DNA of 7,180 bases from Epsilonproteobacteria bacterium 4484_65 (GCA_002085305.1 NATJ01000043.1:1-7180); one strand, 5' to 3'. Positions 1 through 6,337 are shown, counted from the stretch's first letter. The notes: generated by a model from the sequence alone, not told the origin. Translations and numbers: made by a program.

Positions 1-830
1 GCACACCCAATAGAAAGCTCTCTAACCTTCAAAATATAATTTTGTCTCTGCGCTTGAGAGATAGCTTTCCTTGCATCAAGTACATTAAAGGCATGAGAAG
101 CAACCATGCACTGGTCATACGCAGGCAAAGGAAGCCCTGCATCTAAACAAACTTTACACTCGTTACTAGCATCTTCAAAATGTTGAAACAAATTTTCTAC
201 ATTTGCTACTTCAAAATGATACTTAGAGAACTCATACTCACTCTCTTTATGCACATCTGCATACGTAGTAACCTCATCACCATTTTTATTCCAAACAATA
301 TCAAAGATACTCTCTACTCCCTGCAAATACATTGCCAAACGCTCTGTACCATAAGTGATCTCAACAGCTACAGGATCACAAGCGATACCACCTACCTGCT
401 GGAAGTAAGTAAACTGAGTCACTTCCATACCATCAAGCCATACTTCCCAGCCAAGACCCCAGGCACCAAGTGTTGGGGACTCCCAGTTGTCTTCTACAAA
501 ACGAATGTCATGCTCTTGTAGATTCAGACCCAAATACTCCAAAGACTTCAAATAGAGCTCTTGAATGTTATCCGGACTAGGCTTGATGAGTGCCTGAAAC
601 TGATAGTAAGACCCAAGTCTGTTTGGATTTTCACCATAACGCCCATCGGTAGGTCTTCTACAAGGAGCCACATACGCCGCAGACCAAGGCTTAGAGTCTA
701 AACTTTTAAGCAGTGTCGCAGGATGAAATGTCCCTGCACCAGAAGGGATATCATACGGTTGTACGATGTTACACCCTTGATCAGCCCAGTATTGTTGTAG
801 TTTTAGTAGCATATCGCTAAATGTTAGCAT
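1..830 (-). CDS. glyQ: Glycyl-tRNA synthetase alpha subunit (partial, 3' end beyond window)
   Basis: Catalytic alpha subunit of the bacterial alpha2beta2 glycyl-tRNA synthetase, which charges tRNA-Gly in the cytoplasm together with GlyS. I translated the strand by hand: it starts [20 protein letters not shown] and gives 276 complete codons without a stop. Family hallmarks are the [16 protein letters not shown] stretch, [37 protein letters not shown] and [12 protein letters not shown], which resemble E. coli GlyQ closely. By comparison with the roughly 300-residue family, about 20 C-terminal residues lie outside the window. The start ATG (828-830) has an AAGGA ribosome-binding site about 6 nt upstream. 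Both lie inside the end of the preceding nuclease ORF: ATGCTAA contains the glyQ start and the other gene's TAA. Translation of glyQ is therefore probably coupled to the upstream accessory cassette. Confidence 0.97.
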   Translation of the reverse strand, partial: MLTFSDMLLKLQQYWADQGCNIVQPYDIPSGAGTFHPATLLKSLDSKPWSAAYVAPCRRPTDGRYGENPNRLGSYYQFQALIKPSPDNIQELYLKSLEYLGLNLQEHDIRFVEDNWESPTLGAWGLGWEVWLDGMEVTQFTYFQQVGGIACDPVAVEITYGTERLAMYLQGVESIFDIVWNKNGDEVTTYADVHKESEYEFSKYHFEVANVENLFQHFEDASNECKVCLDAGLPLPAYDQCMVASHAFNVLDARKAISQAQRQNYILKVRELSIGC

Positions 831-1360
831 GATAGTTCCTTTTGAAATTGTTTATTAAATTCTTTTGTAAAAAAATCAACATTATCTGTAAAAATTTCTT
901 TTACTAAACCTTGATGCTTATATTGCTCTAATCCAAACAATACTTTACCTTTTTCAATGCCACATTTGTATCTATCCCGTGGCTCTTGACACTTTTTATA
1001 GGCAACACAATAAACAAAACTATAATCATTGACTTGAATATTTAATGTTTGCAAAAGTGTATCTAATTCAGACTTACCATCTACTAGTTTTTTACAAATA
1101 TCCTGATTGATAATTTGTGATGGCTTTTGATTTTTAAACTCTACACAAAAAACAATATTCCCATAAACATAAAGGGCATCAAATGATTTAGGTCTTATAT
1201 TACTATCAGGATAATTTCTTTCTACAATTTTATCAAAGTTAATTACTTCACAACTCTGATCAGTACAAAGGTACTGATCATTATCACTATCAAAACTTGT
1301 TTCTTTGAAAGTACTCTTGAAAGATTGATAAGTACTAATAAACTGATCTATATCAGCCAT
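824..1360 (-). CDS. Small putative PD-(D/E)XK nuclease, partner of the upstream AAA ATPase
   Basis: A 178-residue protein of no family I can name. Residues 60-77 read [18 protein letters not shown]: an Asp (D61), a beta-hairpin-like stretch, then E74-x-K76. That is the usual D...ExK core of PD-(D/E)XK nucleases, followed by a helix rich in K and Q (about 83-105). No signal peptide or membrane segment is visible. It is unusually cysteine-rich (C32, C37, C72, C89, C118, C124, C133, C178). Its ATG lies inside the end of the ATPase gene (8-nt overlap) and its stop overlaps the glyQ start by 7 nt. The tight pairing suggests it is the effector of a two-gene system whose sensor or motor is the ATPase. 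It is AT-rich: 9 G/C in the 60 bases 841-900. The nuclease assignment is inference from one motif; a non-nuclease adaptor remains possible. Confidence 0.7.
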   Translation of the reverse strand: MADIDQFISTYQSFKSTFKETSFDSDNDQYLCTDQSCEVINFDKIVERNYPDSNIRPKSFDALYVYGNIVFCVEFKNQKPSQIINQDICKKLVDGKSELDTLLQTLNIQVNDYSFVYCVAYKKCQEPRDRYKCGIEKGKVLFGLEQYKHQGLVKEIFTDNVDFFTKEFNKQFQKELSC

Positions 1361-2399
1361 TAATCAACTGCTCCATTCTCTGGCTATCCATCTCTTCAAA
1401 TACATCAAAAGGTTCTGAAAGTTTTTCAAAAATCTTAGCTAGAGTTTCAGGGTTACTATCATTTTCTTTTTTAATATATCCATCTTCAGCTAAGTAAAAA
1501 TCAGAATTCACTTTTGCTAATTCACTATATCGTTGCAATGCCTCTATCATATAAGGACTATGAGAATTCACTAATATCTTCACACCATTCTTCACAAGCT
1601 CTACAATGACCTTAGCCATCTCTAGTTGCCATTTTGGGTGTAGGTGAACTTCAGGTTCATCTAAAATAATTAAGCTCGTAGGTGTTAATCGATTATTATC
1701 TAATAAAACTTGAAGTATTCCAAAAGATTTAATACCAGTTGCAACATTAAATAAATTCAAAACTTTATCATTTTTATGAAAATGAAATATTCCATTTTCA
1801 TCTTCTTTAAATTCACCATTAATTATCTTTAATATATTTTCTTTTATATTATTAGCAATATCTGATTTATCTAATTTTGTTGATAAGTTAAAATATAAAT
1901 CTTTCATTAAAAAAGGATAATGCATTTCAATATTTTGCTTTCTTGATTTCATATAAGATTCTACTAATTCTGAAGATTGAAACATTTCTTGAAAACTCCA
2001 TACTAAAGGAGTTTCTATAAAATATATATTGGTAAGATAATTTTCTAAATCTTCTCTTATTACTTCTAGGCCTTGCAGTCCATCACCAAATACCGTTGCA
2101 GCTCCGGTATAAGTAGCTTTTCCATTACCTAATGAGATAGCTATGCTACTATTATCTTCATCAAATAAACTTTCATACTTTTCTCTAAAAACATTTTCAA
2201 CAATAAGTGGAAATCTTTCTTCATAAGTTTTAGCACCATATTCAGTATCAAGTGTATCTGGTAATCCTTCAAAGATACAATACAATGATTTAGCAACTGT
2301 ACTCTTACCCGTATCATTCTCCCCCGCAATTACAGTAAGACCATCAAGCTTTACATTCGCCTCTTTAATCATACCGATATTTTTAAGTTGGAGTTCCAT
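1353..2399 (-). CDS. OLD-like/AAA_15-AAA_21 family ATPase, putative defence ATPase
   Basis: A 348-residue stand-alone ATPase of the ABC/SMC-like (OLD-type) class. It opens with the typical beta strand (MELQLKNIGMIKEANVKLDG), then Walker A GENDTGKST (26-34). An ABC-signature-like GIKSFGILQ is at 222-230, Walker B LIILDEPEVHLHP at 243-255 (D247, E248), and the switch histidine in VNSHSP at 277-282. The roughly 180 residues between Walker A and the signature are divergent. Unlike OLD or GajA proteins there is no C-terminal TOPRIM domain, since the protein ends about 65 residues after the switch histidine. Nuclease activity would thus have to come from the following gene, which it overlaps by 8 nt. 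AAAGG lies about 6 nt before the ATG. The middle is extremely AT-rich (9 G/C in bases 1801-1860), unlike purE and glyQ, which suggests horizontal acquisition. It could act in anti-phage defence; the target is unknown. Confidence 0.9.
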   Translation of the reverse strand: MELQLKNIGMIKEANVKLDGLTVIAGENDTGKSTVAKSLYCIFEGLPDTLDTEYGAKTYEERFPLIVENVFREKYESLFDEDNSSIAISLGNGKATYTGAATVFGDGLQGLEVIREDLENYLTNIYFIETPLVWSFQEMFQSSELVESYMKSRKQNIEMHYPFLMKDLYFNLSTKLDKSDIANNIKENILKIINGEFKEDENGIFHFHKNDKVLNLFNVATGIKSFGILQVLLDNNRLTPTSLIILDEPEVHLHPKWQLEMAKVIVELVKNGVKILVNSHSPYMIEALQRYSELAKVNSDFYLAEDGYIKKENDSNPETLAKIFEKLSEPFDVFEEMDSQRMEQLING

Positions 2400-2421
2400 G
2401 ATTTGCCTTTATTGTTTACCA

Positions 2422-2482
2422 AGAGGTCAGGTGCTTCATGATTCATTGTATTGCAATAAATCACAAATCACCAGACCCCTCT
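2422..2482. repeat. 61-nt imperfect palindrome (REPIN/MITE-like) at the purE-cassette junction
   Basis: The left arm AGAGGTCAGGTG (2422-2433) is complementary to the right arm CACCAGACCCCTCT (2469-2482) with a 2-nt bulge and one mismatch. A second nested stem pairs 2439-2448 with 2454-2463 (9 of 10 positions) around a 5-nt loop. The whole unit fills most of the gap between purE and the ATPase gene, ending 22 nt before the ATPase start codon. The GGGTC-GGTG ends recall short palindromes associated with REP-associated tyrosine transposases; that link is from memory and unverified. In the leftward transcript it could also act as a hairpin that attenuates readthrough from purE, but no U-run follows it. 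Confidence 0.65.
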
Positions 2483-2490
2483 ATTTTTAA

Positions 2491-2985
2491 TTAAAGTATT
2501 GTTTCAATCTCAGAAGAGTCAAGCTCTACTTTTTTCGCTTTTGAAATTCTGTCTTCCTGAAGTTTGATTTTAAGTTCATCATCTTCAAGTGCCATGATCT
2601 GAATAGCCAAATACGCAGCATTTACTGCACCAGCTTTACCGATGGCAAGTGTACCTACTGGCATACCTGCTGGCATCATTACTGTACTGAGTAGGGCATC
2701 TTCACCCTTTAACGGGCCACTCTCCATAGGTACACCAAGTATTGGTTTAGTAGTAGATGCTGCCAAAGCGCCTGCAAGGTGTGCTGCCATACCTGCTGCT
2801 GCAATGAATACCTGTGCACCTTTAGCTTCTGCTTCTTTTATATACGTTTTTGTTCTCTCTGGACTTCTGTGTGCAGAAGAGATGATAAGCTCATACGGTA
2901 CACCAAACTTTTTCAGTGTCTCTGCACACTCTGCCATAATGCCGTAGTCACTTTTACTTCCCATTACAATTGATACAAATTTCAT
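2491..2985 (-). CDS. purE: N5-carboxyaminoimidazole ribonucleotide mutase (PurE, class I)
   Basis: Converts N5-CAIR to CAIR in de novo purine synthesis, in the cytoplasm and usually as an octamer. The protein has 164 residues, full length for the bacterial single-domain form. The N-terminal MGSKSD motif (8-13) and SAHR (41-44, with catalytic-site H43) are present, as is the C-terminal MPAGMPVGTLAIGKAGAVNAA block. The substrate loop reads AAAGMAAHLAG, where the E. coli-type enzyme has AGGAAHLPG. The GG-to-GM and P-to-A changes are deviations from the textbook motif and may simply be lineage-specific. AAAGGA about 6 nt before the ATG supports the start. The upstream gene on the same strand is the U32 gene, across 139 nt containing two REP-like hairpins; downstream is the accessory cassette and then glyQ, consistent with interruption of an ancestral purE-glyQ arrangement. 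Confidence 0.96.
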   Translation of the reverse strand: MKFVSIVMGSKSDYGIMAECAETLKKFGVPYELIISSAHRSPERTKTYIKEAEAKGAQVFIAAAGMAAHLAGALAASTTKPILGVPMESGPLKGEDALLSTVMMPAGMPVGTLAIGKAGAVNAAYLAIQIMALEDDELKIKLQEDRISKAKKVELDSSEIETIL

Positions 2986-3006
2986 TTTTTTCCTTTAATT
3001 ACAATT

Positions 3007-3126
3007 ATTGCATCTCGTTCCCATGCTCTGCGTGGGAATGCATATATCAATCAAATATACTAAATATTATTTAGCCTATAAAATTCAAATATGCATTCCC
3101 ATCAAGGACGATGAGAACAAGCAATT
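3007..3126. repeat. Pair of inverted REP-like hairpins (REPIN/BIME-like)
   Basis: Two hairpins face each other in the U32-purE gap. The left unit pairs TTCCCATGC (3018-3026) with GCGTGGGAA (3030-3038): 9 pairs including one G-T wobble, and a 3-nt TCT loop. The right unit pairs TTCCCATC (3096-3103) with GATGAGAA (3110-3117), one mismatch, 6-nt loop. A perfect 13-nt inverted repeat joins them: TGGGAATGCATAT at 3033-3045 and its complement at 3089-3101. The 'CTCGTTCCC...GGGAATGC' core resembles short repeats found scattered in many genomes near REP-associated tyrosine transposases; this is recollection, not a search. The right unit runs up to the U32 stop codon (3125-3127). No transposase is in the window. 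Confidence 0.75.
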
Positions 3127-4465
3127 ATTTAATTTCTTGTTCTTGTTTCATAGGTGTTGAACTCTCATTCAACCCCTTTTTCTCCAATGCTTCATCTATC
3201 TTACGTCTTAAGATAGTATACCCTGGTAGTGGTGTTGGTAATAGTATATCATTTAAGTCACCACTATGGATACATTCAAACTCTTTACCTGTTGTAGATA
3301 CCATCTTTTTAAAGGTAAGCCAATACTGTCCATCTACTTCATCTATCTTGCCTACTTCATTGTCAACTAGATCAACTGTCGCATCCACAGGAAGCACTAT
3401 CTCGACAGAGTCGCCCACACAGGTTTTGTCTTTACATTTCCACGTCTTTCCGTCTTCTTTTACAAGTCCTGCTACTTGGTGCGTACCATACTGTATAGAA
3501 AATGCTTGTGATTCTGCATCATTTCTTTCAAAAGGACGGGAGATCAAATAGGCATCTGTAAATCCACGGTTTTGTGTTGTACCTAACTCACGCTGATAAC
3601 GTTTCTCATCAAAGTCACCCGCATAGTAGTCATCTATCGCATGACGATACGCTTTAGTCACCACACCTGCATAGTATGGAGATTTTGTACGTCCTTCTAT
3701 TTTTAACGAATCAATCACACCGGATTTAAGTATCTCATCTACATGTGAAGCCATATTCATATCTTTAGCGTTCATGATATAGGTACCTATACCCTCTTCT
3801 TCATCCAGTCTAAATGTAGTACCGGACTCAGGGTTATGTGCATAGACCTCATAGGGGAAACGACAGTCATTAGCACAGCTGCCACGGTTAGGCACACGTC
3901 CTGTTTGAAGTGCCGAGATAAGACAACGTCCAGAGTATGCAAAACACATAGAACCATGCACAAAGATCTCAAGTTCCAAATCAGGTAAATGTGTTTTAAT
4001 AGCCTCACAATCTTTCAAAGAGATCTCACGAGCCACGATGATACGTTTTACCCCTAAGTCATAATAAACTTCTGCATCCATGGCATTCATCACATTGGCT
4101 TGTGTTGAAAGGTGAATAGGAATATCAGGTGCTATTCTGTGTGCTATTTTAACCACACCCGGAGAAGAAACAATGAGCGCATCTGGTTTAAGTTCTGCAA
4201 TTTTTGCAATATGGTTTTCATACAATTTTATTTGTGAGTTAAAAGGAAATGAATTCACTGTAGAATACACTTTTTTACCTCTGGCATGAGCGTACTCTAT
4301 CCCCTCAGCATAAGACTCCATATCGAACTCTTTACCCGAACGGATACGCAGTGAAAAGGTACTTGTGCCACCATACACAGCGTCAGCCCCATAGTTTAGA
4401 GCGATCTTCATCTTCTCTAAGTTACCTGCTGGTGCTAAAAGTTCCACTTTGTTTTGTTTTGTCAT
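3125..4465 (-). CDS. trhP: Peptidase U32 family protein, TrhP (YegQ)-like tRNA uridine hydroxylation protein
   Basis: A 446-residue U32-family protein. It opens with the KVELLAPAGNLEKMKIAL start of the TIM-barrel-like domain and carries the family signature EIFVHGSMCFAYSGRCLIS at about 166-184. Four cysteines (C174, C181, C197, C201) are placed like the Fe-S ligands of characterised U32 proteins. Known members such as E. coli TrhP make 5-hydroxyuridine at tRNA position 34 using prephenate-derived chemistry; peptidase activity is not the likely role here. The C-terminal ~110 residues form the usual small beta-domain. I chose the ATG at 4463-4465 rather than the in-frame ATG at 4484-4486. AGGA sits about 6 nt before the internal ATG, while the upstream one has no ribosome-binding site. 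A collagenase-like PrtC paralogue is the alternative reading. Confidence 0.88.
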   Translation of the reverse strand: MTKQNKVELLAPAGNLEKMKIALNYGADAVYGGTSTFSLRIRSGKEFDMESYAEGIEYAHARGKKVYSTVNSFPFNSQIKLYENHIAKIAELKPDALIVSSPGVVKIAHRIAPDIPIHLSTQANVMNAMDAEVYYDLGVKRIIVAREISLKDCEAIKTHLPDLELEIFVHGSMCFAYSGRCLISALQTGRVPNRGSCANDCRFPYEVYAHNPESGTTFRLDEEEGIGTYIMNAKDMNMASHVDEILKSGVIDSLKIEGRTKSPYYAGVVTKAYRHAIDDYYAGDFDEKRYQRELGTTQNRGFTDAYLISRPFERNDAESQAFSIQYGTHQVAGLVKEDGKTWKCKDKTCVGDSVEIVLPVDATVDLVDNEVGKIDEVDGQYWLTFKKMVSTTGKEFECIHSGDLNDILLPTPLPGYTILRRKIDEALEKKGLNESSTPMKQEQEIK

Positions 4466-4580
4466 CTTGTTCCTAAATAAAAGCATGTTAATTTTACTCT
4501 TATTTTATCCTATTAGTGGTAAAAAATAGGTTTTTTCTTCCAATTTAGAAAGCCTGACCATACTATCCAATTAGCATATC

Positions 4581-5276
4581 CTAAAAATTTGCATGCAAGA
4601 TTTCATCTATTTTTTCTTGATTAATCAGAAATACTTTTACTACTTCCGGGTCAAATTGTATGCCAGATCTTGCCTCAACATACTCTACGATTTTCTTATA
4701 TTTCCATGCCGTTCGATCTGCTCTTTTTCTAAAAAGTGCACCTACTGTATCTGCAACTGCCACTATGCGTGAAGCTATATTTATATCAAGGGCTTTCTTT
4801 TGAGCAGGATACCCTCCACCATTCCACCATTCATGATGTTCTGCAGAAATAATAGCTGCCAGATCTGTTATGGGAAAGCCTTGTGCCTTTAAAACATAGT
4901 ACCCTATGAACGTATGATTCTTAACCACTTTAAACTCTTCAAAACTTAGCTTTTCTTCTTTCTCATAGATCTTTTTGGAGATCATTACATTACCTATATC
5001 ATAGATTTTTGCAGCCTGTTCCAATCTATCACAATATACGGCATCAAGTCCTAACGACTCTCCCAATACTTTAGAGATCTGTGCTATTTGACGCATCTGT
5101 TTTTTGTCTTTGCCATGTGCCAAAAGAGATACTCTGAAAATCTTGATTATCTCTTGTTCAAGAGAAGCATCATCCTCTGAAATCGTGTCGCGCAATTTGG
5201 CTAACTTCATTTCAAGAGACTTTTTATGTTCCATTTTAAAAATTTCTAATTTTTTGGTATCCATAGACTGGGTCAT
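4581..5276 (-). CDS. Degenerate HD-GYP-like protein under a putative c-di-GMP riboswitch
   Basis: A 231-residue protein made of a charged, probably helical N-terminus (1-45) and one HD-GYP-type domain (about 50-225). There is no receiver, PAS or membrane segment. HD-GYP proteins hydrolyse cyclic di-GMP using metals bound by His/Asp residues. Here the HD motif (normally LHDIGK) reads IYDIGN at 91-96, so the metal-binding His is Tyr (Y92) although D93 remains. Other elements are kept: NHTFIG (H121), HHEWWNGGGYP (H147, H148, GYP 155-157) and AVADTVGAL (D176). It may therefore be a weak enzyme, a phosphatase or phosphodiesterase with altered metal use, or a c-di-GMP-binding effector. AGGAG lies 8 nt before the ATG, which supports this start over the second Met (M5). 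The long leader carries an aptamer-like element and a terminator. Confidence 0.85.
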   Translation of the reverse strand: MTQSMDTKKLEIFKMEHKKSLEMKLAKLRDTISEDDASLEQEIIKIFRVSLLAHGKDKKQMRQIAQISKVLGESLGLDAVYCDRLEQAAKIYDIGNVMISKKIYEKEEKLSFEEFKVVKNHTFIGYYVLKAQGFPITDLAAIISAEHHEWWNGGGYPAQKKALDINIASRIVAVADTVGALFRKRADRTAWKYKKIVEYVEARSGIQFDPEVVKVFLINQEKIDEILHANF

Positions 5277-5304
5277 ACGAGTATCTCCTATAAAAATAAA
5301 TCAT

Positions 5305-5345
5305 AGAAAAAGCAGAGATGTGATCCTAAAAAGAAATACATCTCT
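5305..5345 (-). terminator. Intrinsic terminator-like hairpin in the leader (riboswitch expression platform)
   Basis: In the leftward RNA, AGAGAUGU (5345-5338) pairs perfectly with ACAUCUCU (5321-5314) across a 16-nt loop and is followed by GCUUUUUCU. It lies between the aptamer and the ribosome-binding site of the HD-GYP-like gene, so it would end transcription before the gene. The 5' arm starts 4 nt after the conserved GGUUACC 3' end of the aptamer, a spacing that suits ligand-dependent control. I cannot tell whether ligand turns the gene on or off. Confidence 0.7.
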
Positions 5346-5416
5346 CTTGGTAACCTGGCAATCTACTAAAGACCCACGGCTTTCCGTCCTTACCTCACGA
5401 TAAGTTTGGCTTTTTC
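5346..5416 (-). promoter_or_regulatory. Cyclic-di-GMP-I (GEMM-I)-like riboswitch aptamer
   Basis: The leftward RNA matches the GEMM-I core as known from the V. cholerae Vc2 aptamer. CAAA (5408-5405) leads directly into a 6-bp P2 stem, CUUAUC/GGUAAG (5404-5399 with 5394-5389), capped by a GUGA GNRA tetraloop. GACGGAAAGCC (5388-5378) follows, where Vc2 has GACGCAAAGCC. Next comes a P3-type hairpin (GGUCU...AGAUU), then GCCAGGUUACC (5359-5349). The equivalents of ligand-contacting A47 (5382) and C92 (5350) are present. The equivalent of G20 (5409) is C, unless one base is inserted in J1/2. The closing P1 stem is weak: UUUUG 5420-5416 could pair with CAAGA 5349-5345. The downstream terminator and an HD-GYP-like gene fit a c-di-GMP or related dinucleotide switch. 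Confidence 0.8.
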
Positions 5417-5421
5417 AAAAT

Positions 5422-5450
5422 AATATAAAAGTATAAAATAAAAATGTCAA
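5422..5450 (-). promoter_or_regulatory. Sigma70-type promoter for the riboswitch/HD-GYP-like transcript
   Basis: Reading leftwards, a perfect -35 TTGACA (5450-5445), a 17-nt spacer and -10 TATATT (5427-5422). Transcription would begin near 5415-5416, just at the 5' edge of the aptamer. A second TTGACA occurs 11 nt upstream (5461-5456), and TATACT (5436-5431) could serve as its -10 at 20 nt. A perfect -35 is unusual for Campylobacterota, whose -35 regions are usually poorly conserved. Confidence 0.75.
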
Positions 5451-5501
5451 AAAAATGTCAACTATTATGGTAAACTAAGAACAAAAAGAAAGTAAATTAC
5501 T

Positions 5502-6281
5502 ATGCGAATAGATCTACATAATCACACTACACGTTGTAACCATGCTGAAGGCACTGTAGATGAATACATCCAAAGAGCCATAGAGCTCGGTATAGACATT
5601 TATGGGTTTTCAGAGCATGCACCTATGGATTTTGACCCTGATTACCGTTTAGCGTTTAAGGAAATGGATGCTTATACAAATGATGTTTTAACAGCTAAAG
5701 AACGTTATCAAAACGATATCAAAATACTTCTGGGCTATGAAGTAGACTATCTTCCGGGCCATATGGATGAGAGGGTTTTAAACGCAAAGGTTGATTACCT
5801 CATAGGCTCCGTACACTTTATAGACAAATGGAGTTTTGACAATCCGGAGTTTATCGCAGGCTATAAAGACAGAGACATAGATGAGATATGGCAAGCCTAT
5901 TTTGAAGCCACAGAAGCCATGGCAAAGTCCGGGAAATTTGACATCGTGGGGCATTTAGATCTTATTAAAATATTTAAATTCATGCCTAAACAAGATACAC
6001 GTGTACTGGCAAAAAATGCACTTCATGCCATTAAAAAATCCAATATGGTACTCGAACTCAATGCCGCAGGACTTCGTAAACCTGTCGCTGAAGTTTATCC
6101 TTCACGATCTTTACTGGAAGTTGCCTATGATTTAGATATCCCTATCACATTCGCTTCTGATGCACATAGTGTAGACCAGGTCGGGTTTGGATATGATAAA
6201 GTTATTAACTTGGCAAAAGAGGTAGGTTACACCAAAGCCATCACTTTTGAACAGCGTGATAAAGAATTGATTACTTTTTAG
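5502..6281 (+). CDS. hisK: PHP-family histidinol-phosphatase (HisK/HisJ type)
   Basis: A 259-residue PHP-domain phosphoesterase, the length usual for monofunctional histidinol-phosphatases that hydrolyse histidinol phosphate to histidinol in the penultimate part of histidine synthesis. All PHP metal motifs are present: DLHNHTTRCNHAEG (H6, H8, H14), GFSEH (E38, H39), GYEVD (E80, D82), GSVHF (H105), GHLDLI (H151, D153) and FASDAHS (D220, H222). The start at 5502 is the first Met, with the PHP motif directly after it. The ribosome-binding site is weak (AAAGAAAG, about 11 nt upstream). It is transcribed away from the HD-GYP-like gene, and I found no convincing promoter for it in the shared gap. 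No other his genes are in the window, so another small PHP phosphatase specificity cannot be excluded. Its last codons are repeated downstream at 6310-6337. Confidence 0.9.
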   Translation: MRIDLHNHTTRCNHAEGTVDEYIQRAIELGIDIYGFSEHAPMDFDPDYRLAFKEMDAYTNDVLTAKERYQNDIKILLGYEVDYLPGHMDERVLNAKVDYLIGSVHFIDKWSFDNPEFIAGYKDRDIDEIWQAYFEATEAMAKSGKFDIVGHLDLIKIFKFMPKQDTRVLAKNALHAIKKSNMVLELNAAGLRKPVAEVYPSRSLLEVAYDLDIPITFASDAHSVDQVGFGYDKVINLAKEVGYTKAITFEQRDKELITF

Positions 6282-6337
6282 GCATAGGAGTTGTTACTTT
6301 TAAATAGTATGATAGACAATTGATTACTTTTTAGGCA
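6257..6337 (+). repeat. 28-nt direct repeat (26/28 identical) at the 3' end of the PHP gene
   Basis: Copies lie at 6257-6284 and 6310-6337, exactly 53 nt apart. They share the perfect 20-mer AATTGATTACTTTTTAGGCA, and two mismatches fall in the 8 nt before it. Copy 1 contains the last codons and stop of the PHP gene (…LITF stop); copy 2 would encode the same tail but has no ORF in front. It looks like a small tandem duplication of the gene's end. Confidence 0.8.

Noticed and set aside
180..521. Open frame on the plus strand across glyQ
   Set aside because: It is antisense to a clearly conserved glyQ reading frame and its translation shows no recognisable domain.
824..2399. ATPase and small gene as a toxin-antitoxin pair
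   Set aside because: The ATPase is far too large for an antitoxin and the small protein has a nuclease-like core, so an ATPase-effector system is the better reading.
2642..2973. Two open frames on the plus strand across purE
   Set aside because: Both are antisense shadows of purE, whose motifs are unmistakable on the minus strand.
3111..3551. Open frame on the plus strand across the 3' end of the U32 gene
   Set aside because: It begins inside the right REP-like hairpin and runs antisense to conserved U32 sequence; no domain or ribosome-binding site supports it.
4466..4486. Seven-codon N-terminal extension of the U32 gene
   Set aside because: The upstream ATG has no ribosome-binding site, whereas AGGA precedes the internal ATG, so the shorter protein was chosen.
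4509..4536. Hairpin CCTATT/AATAGG followed by T6 on the plus strand, terminator-like
   Set aside because: The stem has only 6 AT-rich pairs and no gene on the plus strand reads into it; in the leftward direction no U-run follows the stem.
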